Below, one piece after another: positions 41,460 to 51,161 of a stretch of DNA of 64,000 bases. The DNA comes from Nisaea sediminum. GTDB taxonomy: Bacteria; Pseudomonadota; Alphaproteobacteria; Thalassobaculales; Thalassobaculaceae. The position numbers and the translations under genes were made by a program. The number at the start of each line of letters is the position of its first letter. Position 1 is the first letter of the stretch. The DNA lies in NCBI RefSeq assembly GCF_014904705.1, contig NZ_JACZCQ010000003.1, forward strand, positions 1 through 64,000, in the 5' to 3' direction. The notes under the pieces are model-generated. The model made no database searches and was not told the DNA's origin. It saw nothing but the letters and a program-made list of their open reading frames with translations.

Positions 41460-42674
41460 ATGACCGACTTCAAGACCGCAAAGCCCGCCAAGCACGGTTT
41501 CAGCGCCGCCCGCCTCAAGCGCATCAGCGACTGGATGGCGCGCTATGTCGAGGGTGGCAAGCTGCCCTTCGCCGAAACCCTGATCGCCCGCCGCGGCGAG
41601 ATCGTCTTTCACGAGGTGACCGGGCACCGCGACGTCGAAAACAGCCTCAAGGCGGAACCCGGCGGTATCCACCGGATCTATTCCATGACCAAGCCGATCG
41701 TCAGCACGGCGATCATGCAACTGCTGGAAGCAGGCAAACTGCAGCTCGACGATCCGGTGGCGAAGCACATCCCGGAGCTGGCGAACCTCAAGGTACTCGG
41801 CGAGGATGGTGAGAGCACGAGCGTCGCCAAGATGCAGCCGACCCTGCATCACCTGCTGACCCACACCTCGGGCCTCACCTACGGCATCTTCGATCCGGGA
41901 CCGGTGGGCAAGGCGCTGCGCAAGGCCAAGATCGACTTCTCCGAGAAACACGGACGGCTCGACGAGACCGTCGCCAAGCTGGCCGAGATCCCGCTGGTCT
42001 TCGAGCCGGGCACGCGCTGGAACTACGGCGTCTCGACCGACGTGCTCGGCCGCGTGGTGGAGACCGCCTCCGGCATGAGTCTGGCAGAATATCTGCACGA
42101 CCATATCTTCGAGCCGCTCGGCATGGAGGACACGTTCTTTGCCGTGCCGGCGGACAAGCTCGACCGCTTCAGCGCCTGCTACGCCAAGACCGAGGACGAG
42201 GGCATCCGCCGCGTCGACGAAATCGAGGACAGCCGCTACGCCAATTCCGTCACCATGTTCTCCGGCGGCGGCGGGCTCTGCTCCACCACGCTCGACTACC
42301 TCCGCTTCATGGAGATGATCCGCACCCATGGCGGCGGCGGCGCGAATCCGGTGCTCGGCCGCAAGTCGGTCGAGATGATGCTGATGAACCATCTGCCCGG
42401 AGACATGGCGTCGATGGGCCAGTCGGTCTTCAGCGAGATGCCGATGAAGGGTATCGGCTTCGGCCTCGGCGGCTCTGTCGTGCTGAACCCGGCGCAGGCG
42501 CAGGTCCTCGGTTCGGCCGGCGAATGGGCCTGGGGCGGCGTCGCCTCGACCGGATTCTGGATCGATCCGAAAGAGGAGATCAGCGTGGTGCACATGACCC
42601 AGCTCATGCCCTCCTCCTCCTATCCGCTGCGCCGAGAGTTGCGCACGCTGGTCTACCAGGCGCTGGTCGGCTGA
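41460..42674 (+). CDS. beta-lactamase family serine hydrolase (class C/EstB type)
   Basis: A 404-residue serine hydrolase. The SxxK motif is Ser75-Lys78 in IYSMTKPI and the tyrosine motif is in RWNYGVSTDVLG. Conserved GHRDVE and HLLTHTSGLTYG are present; the family is EstB/penicillin-binding-protein-like. It lacks a signal peptide from the chosen ATG at 41460, so it is probably a cytoplasmic esterase. The ribosome-binding site is weak. It is divergent from the PaaK-type ligase. Confidence 0.85.
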   Translation: MTDFKTAKPAKHGFSAARLKRISDWMARYVEGGKLPFAETLIARRGEIVFHEVTGHRDVENSLKAEPGGIHRIYSMTKPIVSTAIMQLLEAGKLQLDDPVAKHIPELANLKVLGEDGESTSVAKMQPTLHHLLTHTSGLTYGIFDPGPVGKALRKAKIDFSEKHGRLDETVAKLAEIPLVFEPGTRWNYGVSTDVLGRVVETASGMSLAEYLHDHIFEPLGMEDTFFAVPADKLDRFSACYAKTEDEGIRRVDEIEDSRYANSVTMFSGGGGLCSTTLDYLRFMEMIRTHGGGGANPVLGRKSVEMMLMNHLPGDMASMGQSVFSEMPMKGIGFGLGGSVVLNPAQAQVLGSAGEWAWGGVASTGFWIDPKEEISVVHMTQLMPSSSYPLRRELRTLVYQALVG

Positions 42675-42760
42675 GTTCGGCCGGATCGTGCGGCGGCGCT
42701 TGCCCGCCGCCGACCCGCCTGCAAGACTGACAAAAAGTACACATCGGGGATGGAACGACC

Positions 42761-44371
42761 GTGGCCAGGGATCTCGGGACCTACGACTACATCATCGTCG
42801 GCGCGGGCAGCGCCGGCTGCGTGCTGGCGAACCGGCTCTCCGCCGATCCGTCGAAGAAGGTCCTGCTGCTGGAAGCCGGCGGCGACGACAATTACCACTG
42901 GATCCACATCCCGGTCGGCTATCTCTACTGCATCGGCAACCCGCGGACGGACTGGCTCTTCAAAACCGAGGCCGAGCAAGGCCTCGGCGGACGGGCGCTG
43001 AACTATCCGCGCGGCAAGGTGATCGGCGGCTGTTCCTCGATCAACGGCATGATCTACATGCGCGGCCAGGCGCGGGATTACGACCAGTGGCGCCAACTCG
43101 GCAATCCGGGCTGGGGCTGGGACGACGTGCTGCCTTACTTCACCCGCTCGGAAGGCTTCCACGTCCGCGGCGACAAGGACAGGAACGCAGACGGCGAGCT
43201 CCGGGTCGAGAACCAGAGGCTCTCCTGGGAGATCCTCGACGCCTTCAAGGCAGCGGCCGTCGAGGCCGGCATTCCGGAGACTGACGACTTCAATCGCGGC
43301 GACAACGAGGGGGTCGGCTACTTCCATGTGAACCAGAAGAAGGGGATCCGCTGGAGCGCGGCGACCGCCTTCCTGAAACCCATCCGCAACCGGCAGAACC
43401 TGCACATCGTCACCCATGCCCACGCAAAGGCGCTGCAGTTCGACGGCGCGCGCTGCACCGGCATCTCGCTCTCGGTGAAGGGGGAGGACGCGACCGCCAC
43501 TTGCAGCGGCGAACTCGTACTTTCCGCCGGCGCCATCGGCTCACCGCAGATCCTGCAGCTTTCCGGCATCGGCGATCCGGCCCTGCTGATGCGCCATGGC
43601 ATCGACGTCCGGCATGCCAACGCCTCGGTTGGCGGCAATCTGCAGGACCATCTGCAGATCCGCTGTGCCTTCAAGGTCTCGAACGTCGAGACGCTGAACC
43701 AACGCGCCAACTCGCTGATCGGAAAGCTCGGCATCGGGCTCGAATATGCGCTCTTCAAGCGCGGGCCTATGACCATGGCGCCGTCGCAGCTCGGGCTTTT
43801 CACCAAATCCGATCCCTCGAAAGAGACGGCGGATCTCGAATATCACGTGCAGCCGCTCTCTCTCGACGCCTTCGGAGAGCCGCTGCATTCCTTCGGCGCC
43901 TTCACCGCCAGCGTCTGCAATCTCCGCCCGGAGAGCCGCGGCACGGTCGAGATCAAGAGCGCCGATCCAATGGCGGCCCCGGCGATCAAGCCAAACTATC
44001 TCTCGACCGAGGCGGACAAGAAGGTCGCGGCGAACGCGATCCGCATCACCCGCAAGATCGCGGCGCAGCCGGCGCTCGCACCCTACAGCCCGGAGGAATT
44101 CAAGCCGGGCCCGGACTATTCGGACAGCGACGAGTCCCTGGCTGCGGCGGCAGGGCAGATCGGTACTACGATCTTCCACCCCATTGGCACCTGCCGCATG
44201 GGGCCGGATGATGGCGCCGTGGTCGATCCGGAACTGAGGCTGAAGGGTTTCGAGAATATCCGCATCGCGGATGCCTCGGTGATGCCGACCATCACCTCCG
44301 GCAACACCAACGCCCCGACCATCATGATCGCCGAGAAGGCGAGCGACCTGATCCGCGCCGCCGCGCGCTAG
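42761..44371 (+). CDS. GMC family FAD-dependent oxidoreductase (choline/alcohol dehydrogenase type)
   Basis: A 536-residue GMC oxidoreductase. The FAD motif is DYIIVGAGSAGCVLANRLS at the N-terminus, and GMC signature 1 is YPRGKVIGGCSSINGMIYMRGQ. The catalytic histidine lies in FHPIGTCRMGPD, with the second active-site residue in ITSGNTNAPTIMIAEKA. It oxidises an alcohol to an aldehyde; choline is only one possibility and no betaine genes lie nearby. The start is GTG at 42761. It overlaps the convergent MFS gene by 4 bases at the stops. Confidence 0.88.
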   Translation: MARDLGTYDYIIVGAGSAGCVLANRLSADPSKKVLLLEAGGDDNYHWIHIPVGYLYCIGNPRTDWLFKTEAEQGLGGRALNYPRGKVIGGCSSINGMIYMRGQARDYDQWRQLGNPGWGWDDVLPYFTRSEGFHVRGDKDRNADGELRVENQRLSWEILDAFKAAAVEAGIPETDDFNRGDNEGVGYFHVNQKKGIRWSAATAFLKPIRNRQNLHIVTHAHAKALQFDGARCTGISLSVKGEDATATCSGELVLSAGAIGSPQILQLSGIGDPALLMRHGIDVRHANASVGGNLQDHLQIRCAFKVSNVETLNQRANSLIGKLGIGLEYALFKRGPMTMAPSQLGLFTKSDPSKETADLEYHVQPLSLDAFGEPLHSFGAFTASVCNLRPESRGTVEIKSADPMAAPAIKPNYLSTEADKKVAANAIRITRKIAAQPALAPYSPEEFKPGPDYSDSDESLAAAAGQIGTTIFHPIGTCRMGPDDGAVVDPELRLKGFENIRIADASVMPTITSGNTNAPTIMIAEKASDLIRAAAR

Positions 44372-45564
44372 AGCTTGCGGCCGAGGCCGAAGATGAAGAT
44401 CACGGCGAGCAGCCCGGCGGCGCCCATCACGGCGCACATGGAGAAGGCGGTGCCGTCATGCAGCGCGCCGACCGCCATGGCCGAAACCGCGCCACCGCCG
44501 AACTGGGAGGCCCCGATGGTGGCCGCCGCCGCGCCGGCGTTCTTCGGATAGCGCGCCATCAGGAGCGCCATGCCGTTGGCGCCGAGGATCGGCACCATCG
44601 CGACGAAGGCCATCAGGCCGACCAGCACCGTGTAGGGTCCGGCCATGCCGGAACGGTCGAGGACCACAAGATAGAGACCCGCCGCCGCCGCGATCAGAAC
44701 GCCCGCATAGAGCAGCGTCTTCAGCTCAAACAGCTTGGTCAGACGGCTGTTCAGGAACGCCGCGAACATGATCGCGACCGAGTTCATTGCGAACAACATC
44801 GCATAATGGCCGGGTGTCAGGCCGAAGAACTCGATATAGACGAAGGAGGAGCCCGAGATATAGGCGAACAGCCCGCCGAAGATCGAGGCGCTGGCGACGG
44901 TCAGACCGAAGGCGGGCGGATCCGCGAGGATATGCCGGTAGGCGCCCAGCGCCTGCAGCAGGCTCATGGCTCCGCGCTCTTCGTGCGAGTAGGTCTCCGG
45001 CAGCATCAGCACCACAAGGACGAAGGCGATCGACCCGAAGACGAAGAGCGTGGTGAAGATCGCCCGCCAGTCGGCGAATTCGAGCAGCGCGGCGCCCGCC
45101 AGAGGGGCCAGGATCGGCGCCAGCGTCGTCAGCATCATCATCAGCGAGAGCTTGCTCGCCGCCTCGGAGGGCGGATAAAGATCGCGGACCACGGTGCGCG
45201 CTAGGATCGAGGCGGCACCGCCCCCGATAGCCTGGAAAAGGCGCGCCGCGATCAGCCCGTCAATCTCCGTCACCTGCATGCAGACAAACGAGGAGACGAT
45301 GAAAAGCGCGATGCCCGCGAGCAGCACGGGACGCCTGCCGAACCGGTCCGAGATCGGCCCGTAGATCAGCATGCCGCCGGAGAACCCGGCGAGGAACACG
45401 GCCAGCGTCGCCTGCACCTCTCGCGCCGGCACCGCGAGATCGCGCGCGATCTCCGGCAGGGCCGGCAAATACATGTCGATCGACATCGGGGCGAAGGCGG
45501 CGAGTGCCGCCAGCAACACGACCAACCCGCCCTTCGGCAGTCGGATAGGCGCCGTCTTCAGCAT
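44368..45564 (-). CDS. MFS transporter, Bcr/CflA drug-resistance family
   Basis: A 398-residue major facilitator with twelve predicted membrane segments. FAPMSIDMYLPALPEIARDL at the first helix and GPISDRFGRRPVLLAGI (motif A) mark the Bcr/CflA group, which exports drugs such as bicyclomycin or small metabolites by proton antiport. RLFQAIGGGAASILARTVVRDLY is also typical. The start is ATG at 45564 (MLKTAPIRLP). It is divergent from the CoxL-type gene. Confidence 0.87.
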   Translation of the reverse strand: MLKTAPIRLPKGGLVVLLAALAAFAPMSIDMYLPALPEIARDLAVPAREVQATLAVFLAGFSGGMLIYGPISDRFGRRPVLLAGIALFIVSSFVCMQVTEIDGLIAARLFQAIGGGAASILARTVVRDLYPPSEAASKLSLMMMLTTLAPILAPLAGAALLEFADWRAIFTTLFVFGSIAFVLVVLMLPETYSHEERGAMSLLQALGAYRHILADPPAFGLTVASASIFGGLFAYISGSSFVYIEFFGLTPGHYAMLFAMNSVAIMFAAFLNSRLTKLFELKTLLYAGVLIAAAAGLYLVVLDRSGMAGPYTVLVGLMAFVAMVPILGANGMALLMARYPKNAGAAAATIGASQFGGGAVSAMAVGALHDGTAFSMCAVMGAAGLLAVIFIFGLGRKL

Positions 45565-45768
45565 GTCAGGAACACCATTTACGAAGTCTGCCGGACCGTA
45601 CCCCCGGCCGCGCAAGCTGTCCAAATCTTTCGCAGCTGCAAAAACGGCGGAAAGTCCTGTGCGAACAAGTGTGAACACGGTTTGGCTATTGTCCGGCGGC
45701 GCAGCCGCGCTACCATCCTGCGTACAATCCGCCGCTATCTTCTTCGCGCCGCAACAGGAGCTTACCGC

Positions 45769-48129
45769 ATGGACTCGATCGTCGACGAAAACCGGCTCGG
45801 GACGATGAAATTCGGGATCGGGCAGCCTGTGCCCCGATCGGAAGATCCGAAACTGCTGCGCGGCGAGGGCGCCTATACCGACGACACCAATCTCGACGGC
45901 CAGGCCTATGGCGTGATGGTCCGCAGTCCCTATGCCCACGGCATTCTGAACGGCATCGAGACCGCCGACGCGCGCGCCATGCCGGGCGTGATCGCGATCT
46001 TCACCGGCGCGGACCTCGAGGCTGCCGGGCTCGGGACGATGAAATGCGGTCTGCCCTTGAAGAACCGGGACGGCAGCCCGATCACCTATGTCCCGCGCGC
46101 GGCGCTGGCGACGGACAAGGTCCGCTTCGTCGGCGATCCGGTCGCCATCGTCATCGCCGAGACCGCCGCGCAAGCGCGCGACGCCGCGGAACTGGTGGAG
46201 CTGGACATCGATCCCCTGCCCGCCGTCACCGACGCCCGCGCCGCCGCCGCGTCAGATGCGCCACAGATCTACGATGCCGTTCCGGGCAATGTCGCGCTCG
46301 ACTACCAGTACGGTGACACGGCGAAGGTCGACGACGCCCTCGCCTCGGCGGCTCATGTGACCAAGCTCTCGCTCCGCAACAACCGCATCGTCGTCAACGC
46401 AATGGAACCGCGTTCCGCCGTCGGCGCGTTCGACCCGGCGAGCGAGACCTACACCCTCCATGTCGGCTGTCAGGGTGTGTTCGGAATGATGAACACGCTC
46501 GCCAAGCAGATCTTCGACATCGCGCCGGAGAAGATGCATGTCATCACCGGCAATGTCGGCGGCTCCTTCGGCATGAAGGCGGGCGCCTATCCCGAATATA
46601 TCTGCGTGCTGCATGCCGCCAAGGCGCTCGGCCGTCCGGTGAAGTGGACCGACGACCGTTCCGGCAGCTTCCTCTCCGACTGTCACGGCCGCGACCATGA
46701 CATGACGGCGGAACTGGCGCTCGATGCGGACGGCCGTTTCACCGCGCTCCGGATCACCGGTTACGGCAATGTCGGCGCCTTCCTCTCCGCCGTTTCGCCG
46801 ATGATGCCGACGCTGAACACGCTGAAGAACAGCAACAGCGTCTACCGGTTGCCGCTGATCGAGGTGGCGACCAAGGCGGTCTTCACCAACACCACGCCGA
46901 TCACCGCCTATCGCGGCGCCGGACGGCCGGAAGCGAACTACTATATGGAGAGGCTGATCGAGACAGCCGCCCGCGAGACCGGGATCGACCCGATCGAACT
47001 GCGCCGCCGCAACCTGATCCAGCCGGCGGAAATCCCCTATGCCGCCGCCAACGGCATGAACTACGACAGCGGCGACTTCCCGACCATCCTCGCCAAAGCG
47101 GTCGAGGGCGCCGACTGGGACGGCTGCGAAGCCCGCAAGGCGGAGAGCGCGAAGAAGGGCCTGCTGCGTGGCCGCGGCGTCGGCTGCTATCTCGAAGTCA
47201 CCGCGCCGGTACAGCAGGAGATGGGCGGCATCCGCTTCGAGGAGAACGGCGACGTCACCATCATCACCGGCACGCTGGATTACGGCCAGGGCCACTGGAC
47301 GCCCTTCGCCCAGGTGCTGCACCAGAAGCTCGGCGTGCCGTTCGAGAAGATCAGGCTGATCCAGGGCGACAGCGCCGAGCTGATCGCAGGAGGCGGTACG
47401 GGCGGCTCCAAGTCGATCATGGCGAGCGGCGGCGCGATCCTTCAGGCCGGCGACATCGTCATCGAGAAAGGCAAGAAACTCGCCGCGCATGTCTTCGAGA
47501 CCGCCGTGGAGGACATCGTCTTCCAGAACGGCGCCTTCGAGGTCGCCGGCACGGACCGCACCATCGGCATCATGGAGCTGGCGAAGGAAGCACGGACCCG
47601 CTCCGACCTTCCGGCGGACCTGCCGAAGGATCTCAGTGTCGCCCATATCTTCGACAATGCCCCGTCCGCCTTCCCGAACGGCTGCCATGTCTGCGAGCTC
47701 GAAGTCGATCCGGAGACCGGCACCGTTCGGCTCGACCGCTATTCCATGGTCAACGATTTCGGCACCGTGGTGAATCCGCTGCTGGTCGAGGGACAGGCCC
47801 ATGGCGGCATCGTGCAGGGCTTCGGCCAGGCTCTGATGGAGCAGACGCTCTACGACGAGGAAGGCCAGCTGCAGACCGGCAGCTTCATGGATTACGCCCT
47901 GCCCCGCGCTGCGGACGTGCCGAACTTCTCCTTCGCCACCCACGCGGTGCCGGCGACCACGAACCCGCTCGGCGCCAAGGGCTGCGGAGAGGCCGGCTGC
48001 GCCGGCTCCCTGCCCTCGATCATGAACGCGCTGGTCGACGCGCTGGCGCCGCTCGGCGTCAAACACATCGACATGCCGGCGACGCCGGAGAAGGTCTGGG
48101 CGGCGATTCAGGCGGCCAAAGCCGCCTGA
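45769..48129 (+). CDS. xanthine dehydrogenase family molybdopterin-binding subunit (form II CoxL type)
   Basis: A 786-residue molybdenum hydroxylase large subunit. The a/b hammerhead domain comes first, then the cofactor-binding domains. The active-site loop reads AYRGAGR near residue 380, the form II signature, not the AYXCSFR loop of true CO dehydrogenase. The catalytic glutamate is in GAKGCGEAGCAG near residue 740. It would hydroxylate an aromatic or aldehyde substrate. The usual FeS small and FAD medium subunit genes are absent on both sides. The ATG at 45769 has AGGAG upstream. Confidence 0.88.
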   Translation: MDSIVDENRLGTMKFGIGQPVPRSEDPKLLRGEGAYTDDTNLDGQAYGVMVRSPYAHGILNGIETADARAMPGVIAIFTGADLEAAGLGTMKCGLPLKNRDGSPITYVPRAALATDKVRFVGDPVAIVIAETAAQARDAAELVELDIDPLPAVTDARAAAASDAPQIYDAVPGNVALDYQYGDTAKVDDALASAAHVTKLSLRNNRIVVNAMEPRSAVGAFDPASETYTLHVGCQGVFGMMNTLAKQIFDIAPEKMHVITGNVGGSFGMKAGAYPEYICVLHAAKALGRPVKWTDDRSGSFLSDCHGRDHDMTAELALDADGRFTALRITGYGNVGAFLSAVSPMMPTLNTLKNSNSVYRLPLIEVATKAVFTNTTPITAYRGAGRPEANYYMERLIETAARETGIDPIELRRRNLIQPAEIPYAAANGMNYDSGDFPTILAKAVEGADWDGCEARKAESAKKGLLRGRGVGCYLEVTAPVQQEMGGIRFEENGDVTIITGTLDYGQGHWTPFAQVLHQKLGVPFEKIRLIQGDSAELIAGGGTGGSKSIMASGGAILQAGDIVIEKGKKLAAHVFETAVEDIVFQNGAFEVAGTDRTIGIMELAKEARTRSDLPADLPKDLSVAHIFDNAPSAFPNGCHVCELEVDPETGTVRLDRYSMVNDFGTVVNPLLVEGQAHGGIVQGFGQALMEQTLYDEEGQLQTGSFMDYALPRAADVPNFSFATHAVPATTNPLGAKGCGEAGCAGSLPSIMNALVDALAPLGVKHIDMPATPEKVWAAIQAAKAA

Positions 48130-48206
48130 GGCAGAAGAGAATCTGCCAGAAAGGCAAAGCACGCCCCGCAACCGCCGGCGCCCACTTGATGTGATTTGCC
48201 TTCGCT

Positions 48207-49493
48207 CTAACAGGGAACATGTGACGGAGAGTTCTCGTAGATACCCTTGAGCGTATCGTGATCGATCATTCGGTCCGTCGGCTCTATTCGCTTTAAGCTG
48301 AGCCTGAAGTTCGGTTCAAATCTCAGCCTTAAGAGCAAGTAAGAATCGTCACGGGTGCCAGATTCTATTTCCTGCTCATCTTTCTCAATCAATGTACGGC
48401 TTTCGCAATAGAAAGAGCTCCAACCTGGGAATGTTGCTTTCAAATCAACAAGACGATTGGACTTTTTCGGAATTATTTCCCTGCTGTTCTGAAACGTCGC
48501 TCCCTGGTTGGTAAGAACAAGGTTGTCAGCGTACCAACTCTCGACCCCAAGCTCGTCGGGCGATCTGCTAAGGACGATTTGAACCTGGTGCCCGGACAGT
48601 TCTAGCACGTGGTCTTCATTCAACTTATTCTCGACAATCACCTGAAAAGAAACATCGAGCGCATCACTGTCCTGATCGAGATCGAACTTGAACTCTTCGA
48701 AGATCATTGCTTCCGGCACCGGATCGGGAAAGTAAGTTTTGCTCAAGTCCGGAACAACACTCGCAGCTTGCGATATCAAATAAACACCAAATACCCCATA
48801 AATAAAAACAAAACCACTCTGCGCAACACGTTCCGCACCTGAACTTTTTCCCTTAAAAGAAAAAAAAGCTCCAGCGAGAAAAATCATCGGAGAAATCAAA
48901 ACCAAAAGCAACATCAACAGTCCGCAAATGACAAGAAGTATATTTTCGATCGGTTCAGGAACTGATATCTCCTTAAAAAAAGGAAACAATATCGCGATTC
49001 CATCAAATACAGTCTCGACCGACATCAATAAAAACAGCGAAATTATGATGTACCCAAACGAGTAACAACTGATCGCAAACCAACCTGCTCTCTCGGGCTC
49101 TCCTTTGAAAAGCAACCTGCTTGACGCGCCAGCCAGCCCGGCGACGGCAACAATCACGGGCAGGCCTGTGGTGATAAGAGTCGTCAGGGTGAGGGCTTCC
49201 TTCCAACGCTTGCTGAAATTCACCTTCAACTCGTCCGAGAACCAGATAAGATCGATCAAGCCCGCAAAGCCGGCGGGATAGACGTCTATCAGCAAAGAGA
49301 ACAAAAAGGCGCCGATCGCCAGGAACGTCAGCGGACGGGTATAGAGGGGCGGATCGGCGGAAAGTGCGCTGACCAACACTCCGCTGCGGGCCGGCAAGAA
49401 TGCCACGCGACCATACGTCACGAAAAAGCGGAGCAAGAAGCGCAGCACGCCCTCAATCGTGTCGTCAATTCTTACAGAGAGACTCTTGTCCAT
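48207..49493 (-). CDS. hypothetical membrane protein, A/T-rich gene
   Basis: A 428-residue protein I do not recognise. Several membrane segments occupy residues 40 to about 245 (FLAIGAFLFSLLIDVYPAG, LITTGLPVIVAVAGLAG, IISLFLLMSVETVFDG, LLVICGLLMLLLVLISPMIFLAG). A soluble C-terminal part of about 180 residues, rich in beta-type sequence (LDVSFQVIVENKLN; GHQVQIVLSRSPDELG), follows. The coding DNA is much richer in A and T than its neighbours, especially 48600-49100, which suggests recent transfer. The ATG at 49493 is preferred over a TTG at 49508. No partner genes are seen. Confidence 0.72.
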   Translation of the reverse strand: MDKSLSVRIDDTIEGVLRFLLRFFVTYGRVAFLPARSGVLVSALSADPPLYTRPLTFLAIGAFLFSLLIDVYPAGFAGLIDLIWFSDELKVNFSKRWKEALTLTTLITTGLPVIVAVAGLAGASSRLLFKGEPERAGWFAISCYSFGYIIISLFLLMSVETVFDGIAILFPFFKEISVPEPIENILLVICGLLMLLLVLISPMIFLAGAFFSFKGKSSGAERVAQSGFVFIYGVFGVYLISQAASVVPDLSKTYFPDPVPEAMIFEEFKFDLDQDSDALDVSFQVIVENKLNEDHVLELSGHQVQIVLSRSPDELGVESWYADNLVLTNQGATFQNSREIIPKKSNRLVDLKATFPGWSSFYCESRTLIEKDEQEIESGTRDDSYLLLRLRFEPNFRLSLKRIEPTDRMIDHDTLKGIYENSPSHVPC

Positions 49494-49585
49494 CGCCGCC
49501 CTCGACAAAACATGATGAATTCATGCCCGCGATGTTAGAGCGACCTTACGACCTATAGTATAATTTTATGTTTTTCCGCGAGAAG

Positions 49586-50731
49586 TTAAAGCGTGGCCAG
49601 CGCCTGCTCCAGGTCCTGGATCAGGTCTCCGGCATCCTCGATGCCGATGGAGAAGCGCAGCAGGTCGGATGGCACCGGCGTGCCCTCGCCCTCGATCGAG
49701 GCGCGGTGCTCGACCAAGCTCTCGACGCCGCCGAGCGAGGTCGCGCGGTGGATCAGCTGGAGATTGGCCGCGACCTTGACCGCCGCCGCCTCTCCGCCCT
49801 TGATCCGGAGCGAGAGCATGCCCCCGAAGCCGCCGTCCATCTGCTTCAGCGCCACCTCGTGCGCCGGATGGGTTGGCAGTCCCGGATAGAGCACCGAGTC
49901 GATCTTCGGGTGATTGTGGAAATGCTCCGCGATCGCCTGCGCATTCTCCGACGCCTTGCGGACCCGCAGATGCAGGGTGCGCATACCGCGCAGCAGCAGC
50001 CAGGATTCGAACGGACCGATGACCAGCCCCTGCTCGGAGCGGACGCGGCGTATCCGCCTCCACCAATCGTCATCCTTCGAGGTAATCAATGCTCCGGCGA
50101 GCACGTCGCTGTGGCCGTTCAGATATTTCGTCGCCGAATGCATGACGATATCGGCACCATGTTCGATCGGGCGGGAGAGGACCGGCGTCGCGCAGGTCGA
50201 GTCGACGCAGAGCCGTGCGCCGGCACCGTGGGTGAGCTGGGCAAACCAGGCAATATCGAGACAGTCCCAGAGCGGATTGGACGGGGTCTCGATCCAGACG
50301 ATTTTCGTTTTGCCGGGTTTGATCAGCGCCGTCGCGGTCTCGGGATTGCCCGCGTCAAAGAAGTCGAGATCGATCTGCCACTGTTCGGCGAACCCGATCA
50401 GCCATTTCCGGAGCCCCCAGTACATGACGGAGGCCGCCAGGATATGGTCACCCGGGCGCAGCGTCAGAAAGGGGGCGACCGCCGCGGACATGCCGGAGGC
50501 AAGGATCATCGCGTCGGCGCCGTTTTCGAGCCGCGCCAGCAGCTCTTCGGCGATGTCGTAGGTCGGGTTTTCGTTGCGGGTATAGATATAACCCTTGGGG
50601 TAGGAATTGTCCGGTGCGCGCTCGTATGTGGTCGCGAGATGGATCGGCGGCGTCACCGCGCCGGTGGTCTCGTCGATATGTCCCATGGCCTGCGCGGCAA
50701 GGGTTTCGGGCTTCAGGTCGTTGTTGCGCAT
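49586..50731 (-). CDS. metC: cystathionine beta-lyase / Cys-Met metabolism PLP enzyme
   Basis: A 381-residue PLP-dependent enzyme of the cystathionine lyase family. Lys202 in MHSATKYLNGHSDV forms the Schiff base. YTRNENPTYDIAEELLARLENG and SLGGVESLVEHRAS are family landmarks. It likely splits cystathionine to homocysteine, pyruvate and ammonia, though gamma-lyase or synthase activity cannot be excluded by sequence alone. The start at 50731 (MRNNDLKPETLAAQ) has CCGGAG upstream; the frame is open further upstream to 50836 without support. It is divergent from the LysR gene across a 430-base gap. Confidence 0.85.
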   Translation of the reverse strand: MRNNDLKPETLAAQAMGHIDETTGAVTPPIHLATTYERAPDNSYPKGYIYTRNENPTYDIAEELLARLENGADAMILASGMSAAVAPFLTLRPGDHILAASVMYWGLRKWLIGFAEQWQIDLDFFDAGNPETATALIKPGKTKIVWIETPSNPLWDCLDIAWFAQLTHGAGARLCVDSTCATPVLSRPIEHGADIVMHSATKYLNGHSDVLAGALITSKDDDWWRRIRRVRSEQGLVIGPFESWLLLRGMRTLHLRVRKASENAQAIAEHFHNHPKIDSVLYPGLPTHPAHEVALKQMDGGFGGMLSLRIKGGEAAAVKVAANLQLIHRATSLGGVESLVEHRASIEGEGTPVPSDLLRFSIGIEDAGDLIQDLEQALATL

Positions 50732-50857
50732 TGCCGGCTCCGGCGAGATGAATTGGTGTTGAACACGGCTGGTGCCGCGCCATGTGTAGCCTCTAGCACG
50801 AGGCATGTTGCGGGGGAATGCCCACTCCGGAGACATGCGTGGTCCGGAAACAAATAA

Positions 50858-50896
50858 GGCTGCAGCGATCCCCTTTGGATGGAAGCCGCTGCAGCC
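50858..50896. repeat. perfect inverted repeat in the metC/lysR intergenic region
   Basis: GGCTGCAGCG (50858-50867) and CGCTGCAGCC (50887-50896) form a 10-bp perfect stem. Within the 19-base loop, ATCC and GGAT can pair as well (ATCC-CCTTT-GGAT). No T-run follows on either strand, so it is not a simple terminator. The 430-base gap (50732-51161) holds no gene I can support. Confidence 0.5.
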
Positions 50897-51044
50897 TCAT
50901 AATTGCCGGTCTTTCCGTCCGGATCTCCGTCCTGGCAGGTTGGAGACCTATCGGGTGGGTCTACCGATACGTGGCAATGAGGGGCAAAACCACGAGGTCG
51001 AACGTCATATCCCGGCGGGGCAATTGAACAGGTCGATCAACGAG

Positions 51045-51061
51045 CACTGTTATTGTCAGTG
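51045..51061. promoter_or_regulatory. candidate LysR-type operator
   Basis: CACTG-N7-CAGTG is an inverted repeat about 100 bases upstream of the LysR gene, with the T-N11-A style spacing common to LysR sites. The DNA between it and the start codon is A/T-rich, as expected for a promoter. Assignment to this regulator is inferred from position. Confidence 0.3.
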
Positions 51062-51161
51062 TAGGAAACGACCGCGCAAACTGATAATTCTCTTTTAAAG
51101 CATCGTATTGGTTCCTATAACGAATGAATAAATCCGTATCGCATTCGGGAAGCAGGCTGAA

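Noticed and set aside
45769-48129. True carbon monoxide dehydrogenase
   Set aside because: The active-site loop is AYRGAGR, not the AYXCSFR of CO dehydrogenase form I, and the other cox genes are missing.
48130-48147. Terminator after the CoxL-type gene
   Set aside because: GGCAGA/TCTGCC forms only a 6-bp hairpin and no T-run follows.
50805-51098. 97-codon open frame in the metC/lysR gap
   Set aside because: No family similarity, no clear ribosome-binding site, and it spans the inverted repeat and candidate LysR operator; composition is not protein-like.
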